A DNA stretch of 64,000 nt from Chloroflexota bacterium (GTDB taxonomy: Bacteria > Chloroflexota > Anaerolineae > Anaerolineales > UBA4823). The translations under genes were made by a program, and so were the position numbers. Position 1 is the first letter of the stretch; each line of letters begins with the position of its first letter. The notes under the pieces are model-generated. The model saw only the letters and a list, made by a program, of their open reading frames with translations. It made no database searches and was not told where the DNA came from. The DNA lies in contig JAJUJL010000001.1 in the NCBI GenBank assembly GCA_029265355.1, forward strand, positions 124,001 to 188,000. The letters run 5' to 3'. Below are positions 18,335 to 27,044 of the stretch, one piece after another.

Positions 18335-19954
18335 TTACGGTAGGATGATGTTCAACAGCTTGGTTTCGGGATCGAACTCGAAGCTCACTTCGCCGTCAGC
18401 GGCCAGGGTGAACTTGTAGTTGTCGCCGTTTTCCTTGCCATCTACGCCGTAGTTTACGGTCCAACTGCCGTCCAGGGCTACTTTGACTTCGTAGTCGCCG
18501 GCTTTCAGCGCGAAGGGACCGCTGCGCCAGATGCCGTCATCACCCTTGGTCATTTGGGTGGCGGCGCACTCCGGCTGCCAATCGCCCGAGCAACCCGCCT
18601 GAGCCTGGTAGGAACCGGGCACGTTGACCATGCCAGTCAGCGGGTTGGCGATCAGGTTGCGGATCTTGGTGGCGCCATCCTTGAGCGCAGCCTCAGGTTC
18701 CTGCTTGCCCTGGATGACCAGGGTCACAGCATCGTTCCAGTTGCCCCAGACAGAGCCCATTGCCGGGATGGCGGGCATCATGGTGGCGTTCCTACCCGCC
18801 TCGCCCATGGCGGCCAGGTCGGGATCATCGGTCTTCTCGAGCACCGGGATGAAGGCAGACGGGCGTTTGCCAGCTTCATACAGCTTCTGCATCACCTCTT
18901 CGGTGGCAACGAACTCGGTCAGGAAGGCCTGCGCCAGCAGGACGTTCTCGCTCTGTGAGCTGATGAAGAAGCCCTGGGTTCCGGCAAAGGGGAAGCCCTC
19001 GCCAGCCGGGCCAGCGGGGAAGTTCGTGACTGCGTACGGCACGCCAGATTGGCGGATGCGATCCAGCGCCCATGGGCCAGCCATGATGAAGGGCACTTCG
19101 CCGGTCTCGAACAGGGCGTGGTTGTTGGCCCAGTCGGTGTCGGTGGGCAGGTTGCCCTTGGCGACATTGTCAGCAACCCAGGTGAGGGCGGCGATCATAC
19201 CCTCGTTGTCCAGGCCGAGGTCCTCGGGGTTATAGTTGCCTTTATCGTCCTTGCCAAAGATGTAGCCGCCGAATGCGGTGAACAGCGGGTACAGGTCATA
19301 GGTCGTGCCGGTCAGGGCCATGATATAGGTAACTTTGCCTTCGTTCTTCAAGGCCTCGCCGATGGTGACTACCTCATCCCAGGTCGCGGGCGGGGTTTCC
19401 ACCAGGTCGGTGTTGTAGAAGAAGCCCAGGTTCTCGGTGGCATAGGGCATGCAGTACAGCACGCCGTCGAATGTGCAGGCAGACTTAGCGTTTTCAACGA
19501 ACTGGTCGGCCTTATCGCCCAGGTCCACTGGCGCTAACAAGCCGTTGGCAACCAACGTACCAGCCTGGTCGTGGGCAATCACGATGATATCGGGGCCTTC
19601 ACCGGTCGGGGCGGCAACCTGGAAGTCATCGCGGATGGAGGATTTCAGCTCGACCACCAGCTCGACCTGGTAGGTCTCGAGGAAGGCAGGCGCCAGTTCC
19701 TGCAGGATCGGGGCGCGGGTGTCATCCGCCCAGATGGTCAACTTGCCAACTGGCTCGACTGCGGTGGGTGCAGCGGTGGGCTCAGGAGCCGTCGTTGCAG
19801 TGGGTTCGGGTGCTTTCGTCGGTTCAGCCGCAGGCGGTTCGGTAGCCGCGGCGGGCGGTTCGGTCGCCTCAGGGCTCGGCGTAGCAGCCGGCGCACAGGC
19901 TGCCAGGATGACTGCAAAAAGTAGCACGATGGATAAAAGGAAACGCTTCGACAT
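18335..19954 (-). CDS. malE: maltodextrin-binding lipoprotein MalE with C-terminal carbohydrate-binding-like module
   Basis: A 539-residue solute-binding lipoprotein. It has lipobox LAAC (Cys20), a Pro/Ala/Thr/Glu-rich linker to about residue 68, and a MalE-type binding domain from KLTIWADD to about residue 430. An extra C-terminal module of about 100 residues reads NVPGSYQAQAGCSGDWQP, then GDYEVKVAL and WTVNYG. That pattern resembles the X25-type beta-sandwich modules of pullulanases, which is unusual on a binding protein. A ribosome site AGGAGAAG precedes the ATG. It is the first gene of malEFG, with a leader of about 155 nt from the predicted promoter. Confidence 0.93.
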   Translation of the reverse strand: MSKRFLLSIVLLFAVILAACAPAATPSPEATEPPAAATEPPAAEPTKAPEPTATTAPEPTAAPTAVEPVGKLTIWADDTRAPILQELAPAFLETYQVELVVELKSSIRDDFQVAAPTGEGPDIIVIAHDQAGTLVANGLLAPVDLGDKADQFVENAKSACTFDGVLYCMPYATENLGFFYNTDLVETPPATWDEVVTIGEALKNEGKVTYIMALTGTTYDLYPLFTAFGGYIFGKDDKGNYNPEDLGLDNEGMIAALTWVADNVAKGNLPTDTDWANNHALFETGEVPFIMAGPWALDRIRQSGVPYAVTNFPAGPAGEGFPFAGTQGFFISSQSENVLLAQAFLTEFVATEEVMQKLYEAGKRPSAFIPVLEKTDDPDLAAMGEAGRNATMMPAIPAMGSVWGNWNDAVTLVIQGKQEPEAALKDGATKIRNLIANPLTGMVNVPGSYQAQAGCSGDWQPECAATQMTKGDDGIWRSGPFALKAGDYEVKVALDGSWTVNYGVDGKENGDNYKFTLAADGEVSFEFDPETKLLNIILP

Positions 19955-20115
19955 CTTCTTCTCCTAAATATGGAATTTATGGTTGATTTGGATCGTTATG
20001 TGTTTGAAAGGCGTCATTTCTCTTGCAACCAATTCGTCTTTTGCCACCTCCACATTGTGCTTTTCTGTGATTGCGGCGATGCAGGCCTGATCTAAGTGAA
20101 AAGCTAAACATGATG

Positions 20116-20144
20116 ATTATACCAAAATCTACCGAGCCTGAAAA
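20116..20144 (-). promoter_or_regulatory. predicted promoter of malEFG
   Basis: On the minus strand TTTTCA (20139-20144) and a perfect TATAAT (20116-20121) are 17 bp apart. The start point would lie near 20109, about 155 nt before malE. Confidence 0.55.
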
Positions 20145-20256
20145 AAATCATCAAATTATAATGACTATTAATATAATATATATCTTATATTTTAGGGGTT
20201 AACCGCCAAGAGTGTCATTTTGCCCTGCATCTGCTGCCTGTTTGGCTCAAATCCTG

Positions 20257-20262
20257 TATAAT
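20257..20262 (+). promoter_or_regulatory. -10 box implying a leaderless transcript of the DapA-family gene
   Basis: A perfect TATAAT ends 7 bases before the ATG at 20270, so transcription should begin at or within a base or two of the start codon. There is no ribosome site. The -35 region is weak. Confidence 0.55.
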
Positions 20263-20269
20263 CGGTATC

Positions 20270-21187
20270 ATGTTCAACCACTTACATGGCGTATATGCCG
20301 CCGCCCTCACTCCCCTGAATGATGACCTGTCCCTGGCTGTCGAGAGCGTGCCGCGGCTGTTGGACTTTCTGGCGCGGCGCGGCTGCCACGGCGTGCTGCT
20401 GCTGGGCACCACCGGCGAAGGGCCTTCTTTTGCCGCCCATGAGCGTATCAGCCTGTTTCGCGCCGCCCTCCAGGTGCGCCAGGAACACCCCGGGCTGCGC
20501 CTGCTCGCCGGCACCGGCACGCCCAGCCTGGAAGAGACGATCGTGCTCACGCGCGGCGCCTTCGACCTGGGCTACGATGGCGTGGTCGTCTTGCCGCCCT
20601 ATTACTTCAAGAAGGTGTCCGATGACGGACTGTTCGCCTGGTTTAAGCGGGTTATCGAGCAGGCCGTTCCAGATGGCGGCGCTTTGTTCGGTTATCACTT
20701 TCCCAGCCTCTCGGGGGTGCCTTTTTCGCTGGATCTGCTCGCCCGCCTGAAAGATGCCTTTCCGGGGCGTTTTGCTGGCATCAAGGACTCCTCCGGCGAC
20801 CTGGCTTTTGCCCAGAGCCTGGGTGAGCGATTTGGCCCAGACCTGCTGGTTTTGAACGGCAATGACCGCCTCTTCAGCCAGGCGCTGGATGCCCATGCCT
20901 CGGGCTGCATCACCGCCATGGCAAACCTGCACTCGCCGGAGCTGCGCCGCATCTGGGATGCCCGCCAGCGCGGCGAGCGTGACGAGCAAACCCAGGCTGC
21001 CATCACCGAAACCCGGTTAATCCTGGAAAGCAAACCGCCTTTCCCGCCCCTGCTAAAGGCGCTGCTGCACACCCAACACAATTTCCCGCGCTGGCCCGTA
21101 CGCCCACCGCTGATGCCCATCAATGATCAGGCGTTGGATGAAGTGCTCGCCGCGTTAAGTCATCGCCAACATGTCCCAGGAATCTGA
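20270..21187 (+). CDS. DapA/NanA-family aldolase or lyase
   Basis: A 305-residue TIM-barrel enzyme of the dihydrodipicolinate synthase family. It has GTTGEG (46-51), the YxxP motif with Tyr142 (GYHFPSLSG), and the Schiff-base Lys172 (GIKDSSGD). Family members condense or cleave pyruvate-type substrates (lysine synthesis, sialic acid, 2-keto-3-deoxy sugars). The YHFP variant and the absence of lysine genes nearby argue against calling it DapA itself. The ATG lies 7 bases after a TATAAT box, so the mRNA is probably leaderless. The 3' end overlaps the next gene by 17 bp. Confidence 0.88.
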   Translation: MFNHLHGVYAAALTPLNDDLSLAVESVPRLLDFLARRGCHGVLLLGTTGEGPSFAAHERISLFRAALQVRQEHPGLRLLAGTGTPSLEETIVLTRGAFDLGYDGVVVLPPYYFKKVSDDGLFAWFKRVIEQAVPDGGALFGYHFPSLSGVPFSLDLLARLKDAFPGRFAGIKDSSGDLAFAQSLGERFGPDLLVLNGNDRLFSQALDAHASGCITAMANLHSPELRRIWDARQRGERDEQTQAAITETRLILESKPPFPPLLKALLHTQHNFPRWPVRPPLMPINDQALDEVLAALSHRQHVPGI

Positions 21188-23558
21188 GGTTGAACGCAAC
21201 CGCTTTCTGCTGACCAACCTGGGCATCCTGCTGATCTTTATCCTTACCCTGGTGGTGATCCTGGCTGCCTATCCGCTGGTGTTAGCGCCGGAGCCAACGC
21301 TGACCCCCACCATCACGCCGACCCGCACCATTACACCCACAACCACGCAAACCCCCACCATCACCCTGACCCCCACTCTGACGCGCACTCCCCGGCCAAC
21401 CGCCACCTCTACCATCACTCTGACGCCAAGCCGGACTCCCACCCTCACCCTGACGCCCACCCCCACAGGCCCACCAACGCTCACAGCAGCAGTGCCCGCC
21501 TTCGGCAGCCTGTACCGGCTTCGATCCTGGTCTGCTGAGCAAGCCGCTGCCGCCGTGGCGCTGCTGGAAAATTACCCCAACACCTTGCTGGCTCGCGAGC
21601 GCGGCGCGGACAATGCAGGCTACTATGCCGCCTTCTACCCGGCGACGATTGCCCAGCGTGAAGCGCTGCTGCGCTTTCCAAACAGCCCCCAGGCGGATCG
21701 CTGGCGCTGGGATCTGGCATACAACCTGGCCCGCCTGGGCGATGAGCGCAGCGTTGAGCGCTACGCGCTCCTGATCCAGGAAGCCCTGAATGAGGGCGGC
21801 GTTTCCATCGATGGTCTGGCGAATTGGTTCAGCGAAATCGAGCCACGCCTGCAGCTCGACTTGCGAGAAATCTCCTCCACATCCTCAGGGGATAAGGGCT
21901 GGATGGCGCGCCTGGATGGCGCTGGCAGCGCCTTGCTATACATCACCCAGCAACTTGTCGATTTCCGGGTTACACCCGTCGCCAGCCGCTTTGATTTCAT
22001 TGACCGACCAGAATATGCTTCGCTCGCTGGCGATCTCACCGGCGATGGTCTGGATGAAATACTCTTGTACCCGTTGGAACCCAGCCAGGAGTTGCCAATG
22101 GTTTTCAACCTGGCAAGCCTGCCGCCCGAACAGCTTGATTTCCACCCCTCCAGCGCCAGCTTCATCGTGGGCACCGATTACACGGCACAATGGTGGGTGG
22201 AGTCGCCGGGCAGCGGCGCGCCCGAGCTGGTCTTCTCCACCGAGCTGTTCCCCGCCTGCCCGCTCAAACTTGAGCGCCGTTTCGCCTGGGATGGCGAGTG
22301 GCTCCAACCACTCGGCAACGCTTACACACTTTCCCCCATCCCCCAGACATTGAGCTTCTGCCGCTACGTGGTGGATCATGCCACCAGTCTGTGGGAACCG
22401 GAAACCGCCGCAGAGCTAACCGAAGCGCTGCTGCCAGATTGGCCGCCCGCCAGCGACGAGAATGGCAAGCCCTTCCCGGTTGACGAGCGCGATCGCTGGC
22501 GCTTTCGCCTGGGCGTGTACCGCGCTGCCGCCGGACAGGCCGAGCAAGCCCGGCAAGTGTTGCAGGATTTGATCGAAAACCCTTCCGTGGCAAACAGCGC
22601 CTGGCCTGCCAAAGCCCAGAGCTTCCTGAGCACCGCAGACAACGCTTCCAATGGCATCTACACCGCCTGCCTGCAAGCCGAGTTCTGCCAACCCGCCTGG
22701 GCGCTGATGCAGCTTGCCAACAGCCTGGAGGCAGATGACCACACCGCGCTGCTGAGACATCTGTGGGAGGCCGGCGTCCGCCAGCGCGCCTCCGGCTATT
22801 TCGACTTCGATGGCGACCAGCAGGACGAACTGTGGCTGACTGTTCAACACCGCCCCGGCGAGATCATCGAATTCTGGATTTTCTTCATCACGGAGCATCA
22901 CCTCTGGGCGCTTACCCTGGGGGAGGTGCAAAGTAGTCGACCGACGCTGGAAATTTACCAGGAAGGCGAACCACCCAGTATCCTGTTGGAAAACAACCGC
23001 GCTTTTCACGTTCTCCGTCTCGAAGCCGATCGAGCGCCTTACCTGCAGCCCGTGGAACTGCCCCGCTTCTACCCCAACCGCTTTAACCTGGCGCTGGAGC
23101 CACTCATCGATGAGCTATTGGATGGCGGAGCACCCGCCCAGGTGCAACGCAGACTGCAGGCTTTGCAGGATTCCCCTGGCCTGCTGTGCGTGGGCGATTG
23201 GAGCTGCGACCGCTATTACTACCTCCTGGGGCTGGCAGCCGAGCTGGCGGGCGATAAGACCGCCGCCATTGACAGCTACCTGTGGGTTTGGCGCAACCAT
23301 TCACGCAGCCCCTACACCACCCTGGCGCGATTGAAATTGAGTGGCGCGGCGCTTGCGCCTACTGCCACACAGACGCCCCTCATCTCAGAGACCCCTACCA
23401 TTACGCCAACACCGGGCACGCCCACACCAACGGTAACCGGTACGCCGCCGACCGCAACAGTTACTCCGACGCCTACTGAGACAGAAAATCCATACCCCTT
23501 CGGTTTTACCGATACGCCGGTGCCGACCGAAACGACCAATCCGTACCCCACACCCTGA
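21171..23558 (+). CDS. large membrane-anchored extracellular protein with Thr/Pro linkers and helical repeats
   Basis: A 795-residue protein that I cannot assign to a family. A single membrane helix (about residues 13-37) is followed by a Thr/Pro-rich stalk (about 40-105). Helical, TPR-like segments come next (for example AREALLRFPNS-type and WRWDLAYNLARLGD), as in lytic transglycosylase superhelices. Two FG-GAP-like strands are present (DLTGDGLDEILLYP and DFDGDQQDELWLTV). A second Thr/Pro/Asn tail ends the protein. Most of it should be outside the cell. The ATG overlaps the upstream gene by 17 bp, and the pair is probably co-transcribed. No catalytic motif was found. Confidence 0.82.
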   Translation: MSQESEVERNRFLLTNLGILLIFILTLVVILAAYPLVLAPEPTLTPTITPTRTITPTTTQTPTITLTPTLTRTPRPTATSTITLTPSRTPTLTLTPTPTGPPTLTAAVPAFGSLYRLRSWSAEQAAAAVALLENYPNTLLARERGADNAGYYAAFYPATIAQREALLRFPNSPQADRWRWDLAYNLARLGDERSVERYALLIQEALNEGGVSIDGLANWFSEIEPRLQLDLREISSTSSGDKGWMARLDGAGSALLYITQQLVDFRVTPVASRFDFIDRPEYASLAGDLTGDGLDEILLYPLEPSQELPMVFNLASLPPEQLDFHPSSASFIVGTDYTAQWWVESPGSGAPELVFSTELFPACPLKLERRFAWDGEWLQPLGNAYTLSPIPQTLSFCRYVVDHATSLWEPETAAELTEALLPDWPPASDENGKPFPVDERDRWRFRLGVYRAAAGQAEQARQVLQDLIENPSVANSAWPAKAQSFLSTADNASNGIYTACLQAEFCQPAWALMQLANSLEADDHTALLRHLWEAGVRQRASGYFDFDGDQQDELWLTVQHRPGEIIEFWIFFITEHHLWALTLGEVQSSRPTLEIYQEGEPPSILLENNRAFHVLRLEADRAPYLQPVELPRFYPNRFNLALEPLIDELLDGGAPAQVQRRLQALQDSPGLLCVGDWSCDRYYYLLGLAAELAGDKTAAIDSYLWVWRNHSRSPYTTLARLKLSGAALAPTATQTPLISETPTITPTPGTPTPTVTGTPPTATVTPTPTETENPYPFGFTDTPVPTETTNPYPTP

Positions 23559-23583
23559 TCAGCCGGGGCAGCATCGAAAACCT

Positions 23584-24456
23584 ATGACCCATCAAAGCGA
23601 TACAATACTCTACCCCCGCACCTCCTGGCGCCTGGTGTTCACCCCTCCAGCCAGCGGAGTGTGGAACATGGCAGTGGATGAGGCTATCCTGGAGGCAGCC
23701 GTGCAAGGGAGCGTGCCTCCCACGCTGCGCCTGTATGCCTGGGAGCCCCCCTGCCTCTCGCTGGGTTATGCGCAGGCGAGCAGCGATGTGGATCTGCAAC
23801 GCCTCTCGGCCCGCGGCTGGCAGCTCGTGCGCCGCCCTACCGGCGGGAAAGCCATCCTGCACACCGATGAGCTGACTTACTCTGTCGCTGGTCCGGCGGA
23901 AGAACCGCGCCTGTCCGGCGGCGTCCTGGAAAGCTACCGACGCCTCTCCCAGGCTCTGCTGCTGGCGCTGGGTTTCCTGGGAGCGCCGGTTGCCGCTAAC
24001 CCACAAGCCAATCCCCTTCCTGGCAGCGATCCGAAAGGCGCGGTGTGCTTCGAGGTGCCATCCAATTACGAGATTACCGCCCACGGCAAGAAACTGATCG
24101 GCAGCGCCCAGTCGCGCCGCCTGGGCGGAGTCCTGCAGCATGGATCCTTGCCGCTAAATGGCGACCTGGCCCGCATCACCCAGGTGTTAGCATTCCCGGA
24201 CGAAGCCTCCCGGCAACGGGCGGCTGAGCGCCTTTTGCAGCGCGCCACCACGCTTGAACAGGTGCTCGGCGCAGCGCCAGGTTGGGAAAAGGCTGCCCAG
24301 GCGCTTGCCCGCGGCTTCGAGCAGGCCCTGAACCTGGCATGGATCGAGGGTGCGCTGACGCCTGGGGAAATCGCACGCGCTAAACAATTGGTCGAGGAAA
24401 AATATGGAAATAGAGCCTGGACCGAGCGTCTGGGTTCGTCCGAGACTCAGGGTTGA
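23584..24456 (+). CDS. lipM: octanoyltransferase LipM / lipoate-protein ligase family
   Basis: A 290-residue protein of the LplA/LipM/BirA fold. It has RRPTGGKAILH (about 83-93), CFEVPSNYEI with Cys155, and HGKKLIGSAQ (167-176). The cysteine sits where LipM carries its acyl-enzyme Cys150, so octanoyl transfer from acyl carrier protein to a lipoyl domain is more likely than ATP-dependent lipoate ligation. Some residues after 240 are less conserved. It starts 25 bp after the preceding gene. Its 3' end overlaps the convergent DUF4230 gene by 10 bp. Confidence 0.87.
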   Translation: MTHQSDTILYPRTSWRLVFTPPASGVWNMAVDEAILEAAVQGSVPPTLRLYAWEPPCLSLGYAQASSDVDLQRLSARGWQLVRRPTGGKAILHTDELTYSVAGPAEEPRLSGGVLESYRRLSQALLLALGFLGAPVAANPQANPLPGSDPKGAVCFEVPSNYEITAHGKKLIGSAQSRRLGGVLQHGSLPLNGDLARITQVLAFPDEASRQRAAERLLQRATTLEQVLGAAPGWEKAAQALARGFEQALNLAWIEGALTPGEIARAKQLVEEKYGNRAWTERLGSSETQG

Positions 24457-25151
24457 GGCGTCGCCGCTGGTTGAGCCCGGTTGAAAATCACCTCGCCGTA
24501 TCCCAGCTCACGCAGCAAGCGGTAGAGATAATTTTCTGCGTTGCGGTCTGCTTGCGCCAGGATGCCGTCCTCCAGGGCCGCCTTCTCGATCTCGGCTTCC
24601 GCCGCTTGCCGCGCTGCGGTCTCCAGGTTGACATCGCCACGCGAGAGCACGCCCAGATCGCGATCGTAAATGTAAGTCTGGTCTGAGTCCAACGCTGCGA
24701 CGAAGATCTCTGCGGGAGGCAACGTCACATACAGCACGCCATCCCGCACTTGCAAATCTCCGGGCTGCAGCTTTTCCAGGTCGATGCCCGCGATCACCTG
24801 GCCGTGCGCCACCAGCAGCAGACGATCGCCAAACAGAAAGCCAAACGGTCCCTGGCGGGTTTCTGCGACAATGACTTTCTCAACACTGTACTGGATCGTT
24901 TCCAATCGCGCCAGCGAACGCACACTCTGGATCACGGTGACGGGATCGGGCAAGATGGTGGGTGTCGGGTGGAGAAATTGCGCCACCTGCGTAGCCAGGC
25001 TGCCTGTCATTTCTCCCACCGGCTGAATGGCTTGCTGCGTCTGGCGCATGCTTGCCTGGATGGCTTGCACGATGCCATAAGCCGAAAGCGCCAGGATCAA
25101 TAAGAATCCGATGATAAAAACCCAAATCTGAGTGCGAGTATTGTTTTGCAT
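24447..25151 (-). CDS. DUF4230 membrane-anchored protein
   Basis: A 234-residue protein with one N-terminal membrane helix (about residues 8-29). A domain matching DUF4230 follows, in which YSVEKVIVAETRQG, LLLVAHGQVIAGIDL and VTLPPAEI are the usual segments. The function is unknown. The start is set at 25151. There is no ribosome site, but a TATAAT box ends 7 bases upstream, so a leaderless mRNA is likely. The longer open frame to 25214 crosses this promoter. Confidence 0.85.
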   Translation of the reverse strand: MQNNTRTQIWVFIIGFLLILALSAYGIVQAIQASMRQTQQAIQPVGEMTGSLATQVAQFLHPTPTILPDPVTVIQSVRSLARLETIQYSVEKVIVAETRQGPFGFLFGDRLLLVAHGQVIAGIDLEKLQPGDLQVRDGVLYVTLPPAEIFVAALDSDQTYIYDRDLGVLSRGDVNLETAARQAAEAEIEKAALEDGILAQADRNAENYLYRLLRELGYGEVIFNRAQPAATPQP

Positions 25152-25158
25152 TTGTGTT

Positions 25159-25189
25159 ATTATACTGATATCCGGCCAGACTGGTGCAA
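25159..25189 (-). promoter_or_regulatory. promoter of the DUF4230 gene, leaderless
   Basis: On the minus strand TTGCAC (25184-25189) and TATAAT (25159-25164) are 19 bp apart. Only 7 bases lie between the -10 box and the ATG. Confidence 0.5.
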
Positions 25190-25223
25190 TCAATTCATCA
25201 ACCAGCCTGCCCACGGCGGAAAA

Positions 25224-25511
25224 ATGCCAGTCGGTTTACTGCTTTTGCAGCTTCAAATCCCAGGCTGTACTTCCCTGAAAGAAAAGCGCAGCCGGCTCAA
25301 GCCGCTACTGGCGCGCTTGCATCGCGAATTCAACATCTCGACTTGCGAGATGGATCATCAGGACGCCTGGCAAGAAGCGGTCATCGCCTGTGCAATGGTG
25401 AGCAGCGACGCTCAAACAGCTCGCAAATCCCTGCGACACATTGCCAATTGGGTGGAAACTTCCTGGCCCGATGTGACGGTGCTGGACGATCACCTGGACA
25501 TCATTTCCTGA
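25224..25511 (+). CDS. DUF503 (YlxP-like) small protein
   Basis: A 95-residue protein starting MPVGLLLLQLQIPGCTSLKEKR, which is the typical DUF503 opening with the SLKEKR motif. It ends with the DDHLDI-type strand. YlxP-like proteins often sit near nusA, infB and rbfA and are thought to bind RNA or ribosomes. Here the convergent neighbour is rsfS. The longer open frame from 25146 overlaps the divergent promoter region and is not used. Confidence 0.85.
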   Translation: MPVGLLLLQLQIPGCTSLKEKRSRLKPLLARLHREFNISTCEMDHQDAWQEAVIACAMVSSDAQTARKSLRHIANWVETSWPDVTVLDDHLDIIS

Positions 25512-25590
25512 TATTCCGAGAACAAATCATGGCGTTGGCATGCCAGGCTTGGGATCACGCCAGCCCCATTTCTTGGACCTTTGCATCATC

Positions 25591-25926
25591 TCACTGCAAT
25601 CGCAGCAGCACTTTGCCCTGGGACCACAAATCTTCCAGGCGGTAATACGCTCGTCGCTCTGGCGAGAACAGGTGCAGGATCACATCTCCAAAATCGAGCA
25701 GCAGCCAGCCATCGCGGGGCACGCCTTCCAACCTCCCCCAGAAGTCGAATGCTTTGTGCACACCTTCCAGCGCCGCATCTGCCAGGGCTTGCAGCATGCG
25801 TTCGCTGGTACCATTGCAAATCACAAAATAATCGGCAAAAGATGAGATATCTCGGATGTCCATCAGCAAAATATTTTCCCCCTTCTTATCTTCGAGACTC
25901 CTCACAATTGCGTGCGACAGTTCCAA
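25591..25926 (-). CDS. rsfS: ribosomal silencing factor RsfS
   Basis: A protein of about 111 residues matching RsfS/Iojap: SLEDKKGENILLMDI, DYFVICNGTSERMLQAL, and GWLLLDFGDVILHLFSPERRAYYRLEDLW. It binds ribosomal protein uL14 and blocks subunit joining. No ATG, and no upstream GTG before the in-frame stop, is available. The first TTG is at 25926. A CTG at 25935 is better placed behind GAGG and would give MDALELSHAIVR, so it may be the real start. Confidence 0.93.
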   Translation of the reverse strand: MELSHAIVRSLEDKKGENILLMDIRDISSFADYFVICNGTSERMLQALADAALEGVHKAFDFWGRLEGVPRDGWLLLDFGDVILHLFSPERRAYYRLEDLWSQGKVLLRLQ

Positions 25927-25972
25927 TGCGTCCAGAGTTCACCTCGCTTGCATCAGTCGGATAGGGTTGCCC

Positions 25973-26569
25973 CTAGCGGGCTTCAGATTGGGCTTCCAAT
26001 GCAGCAGAAAAAATGCGGGTATAGACAGCACCATCCGGGCGCAGATCGCTGCGATAAAGGTGCACTGCGTTCACCCGGGTAGCGCCGAGAAAGCCCACTT
26101 TGTAGGTGGATAGAAGATGACCGATCCGTCGGGTATCGCCGGCGGTGGCATTGCGCGCCACCCTTCCCAGGGTCAGGTGTGGTGAAAACTCGCGCTCTTC
26201 GCGCGCGTACCCCAGGCGGGTAGTCTCCTTTTCGATCGCATACTGTAGAGCGCCCATTTCGGGCGGGGCATTCACACCCACCCATAGAACACGCGGTCTG
26301 GTGGCAGAGGGAAACGCGCCCAGGTTGCCAACACTCACCTCAAAGGGTCGGCTGGCGCTGGCTTGAGCAGACAATATACTCTTTAGCGTCTCAAGATTTC
26401 CCATGGATACGTCACCCAGGAACTTGAGCGTCAGGTGAATGTTGCTTGCCGGTACCCAACGCACCGGCGCATCCTTCAAGTGTTGCTTCAGGGCAACGAT
26501 GACTTCATCCAGTTTGTTTTGGATTTCTGGCGTTAGATCGATAGCGATAAAGGCGCGGATAACAGACAT
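25973..26569 (-). CDS. thpR: RNA 2',3'-cyclic phosphodiesterase (2'-5' RNA ligase family)
   Basis: A 198-residue 2H phosphoesterase with two HxTx motifs: HLTLKFLG (His45, Thr47) and HLTLGRV (His131, Thr133). RAFIAIDL at the N terminus is typical of ThpR. It opens 2',3'-cyclic phosphates on RNA. It lies 46 bp upstream of rsfS on the same strand. Confidence 0.94.
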   Translation of the reverse strand: MSVIRAFIAIDLTPEIQNKLDEVIVALKQHLKDAPVRWVPASNIHLTLKFLGDVSMGNLETLKSILSAQASASRPFEVSVGNLGAFPSATRPRVLWVGVNAPPEMGALQYAIEKETTRLGYAREEREFSPHLTLGRVARNATAGDTRRIGHLLSTYKVGFLGATRVNAVHLYRSDLRPDGAVYTRIFSAALEAQSEAR

Positions 26570-26628
26570 GATTCGATAATCAACCCATTTCTGAACAGCG
26601 GGGCGCGCTCCGGGGCATCGGGTGATCT

Positions 26629-27018
26629 TCAGGAAAGCTGGCTTCGCTGAATGACCTGTTCCACAGTGCTGCGCAATTCATTAAATCCCACCGGCTTGGT
26701 TAAGTAAGCCGCAGCGCCGCTCTCCAAACCCTTCTGCACATGTTCTGGCAGCGACAGCGCTGAAACCATCACAATCGGGATTGATTTCAGTCGCGGGTCG
26801 CGGCGCAAATTGCTGAGCACTTCGTAACCCGAGCAATCTGGCATCATGATATCCAACAAGACGACGTCTGGGCGGTGGTGAAAGATCTGTCCCACCGCGC
26901 CTGCGCCTCCCAGGGTTTTGTAAACCTGGTACCCGCTTAAACGCATCATTTCAGCCAGCATTTCGGCGGTATCCAGCTCATCTTCGACGATCAAAACAAC
27001 TCTTTGTGCAAGCTGCAT
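26629..27018 (-). CDS. receiver-only response regulator
   Basis: A 129-residue CheY-like single-domain receiver. The acidic pair is in VVLIVEDELDTAEML, the phospho-accepting Asp in DVVLLDIMMPDCSGYE, Thr/Ser in MVSALS and Lys in YLTKPVGF. No output domain and no adjacent kinase are present. The ATG at 27018 replaces the longer TTG-initiated frame. The ribosome site is weak. Confidence 0.92.
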   Translation of the reverse strand: MQLAQRVVLIVEDELDTAEMLAEMMRLSGYQVYKTLGGAGAVGQIFHHRPDVVLLDIMMPDCSGYEVLSNLRRDPRLKSIPIVMVSALSLPEHVQKGLESGAAAYLTKPVGFNELRSTVEQVIQRSQLS

Positions 27019-27044
27019 CAATAAAAGCCCATCCAATTATGGAA

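Larger units (their letters stand above)
19955..20269. promoter_or_regulatory. divergent regulatory region between malE and the DapA-family gene
   Basis: This 315-bp gap contains no gene. Moving right from malE there is its ribosome site, a leader of about 155 nt with no clear riboswitch, a minus-strand promoter at 20116-20144, a very AT-rich segment (20152-20199) with overlapping TATAAT-like words, and the plus-strand -10 box at 20257. I could not recognise a LacI-type or catabolite operator. Confidence 0.6.
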
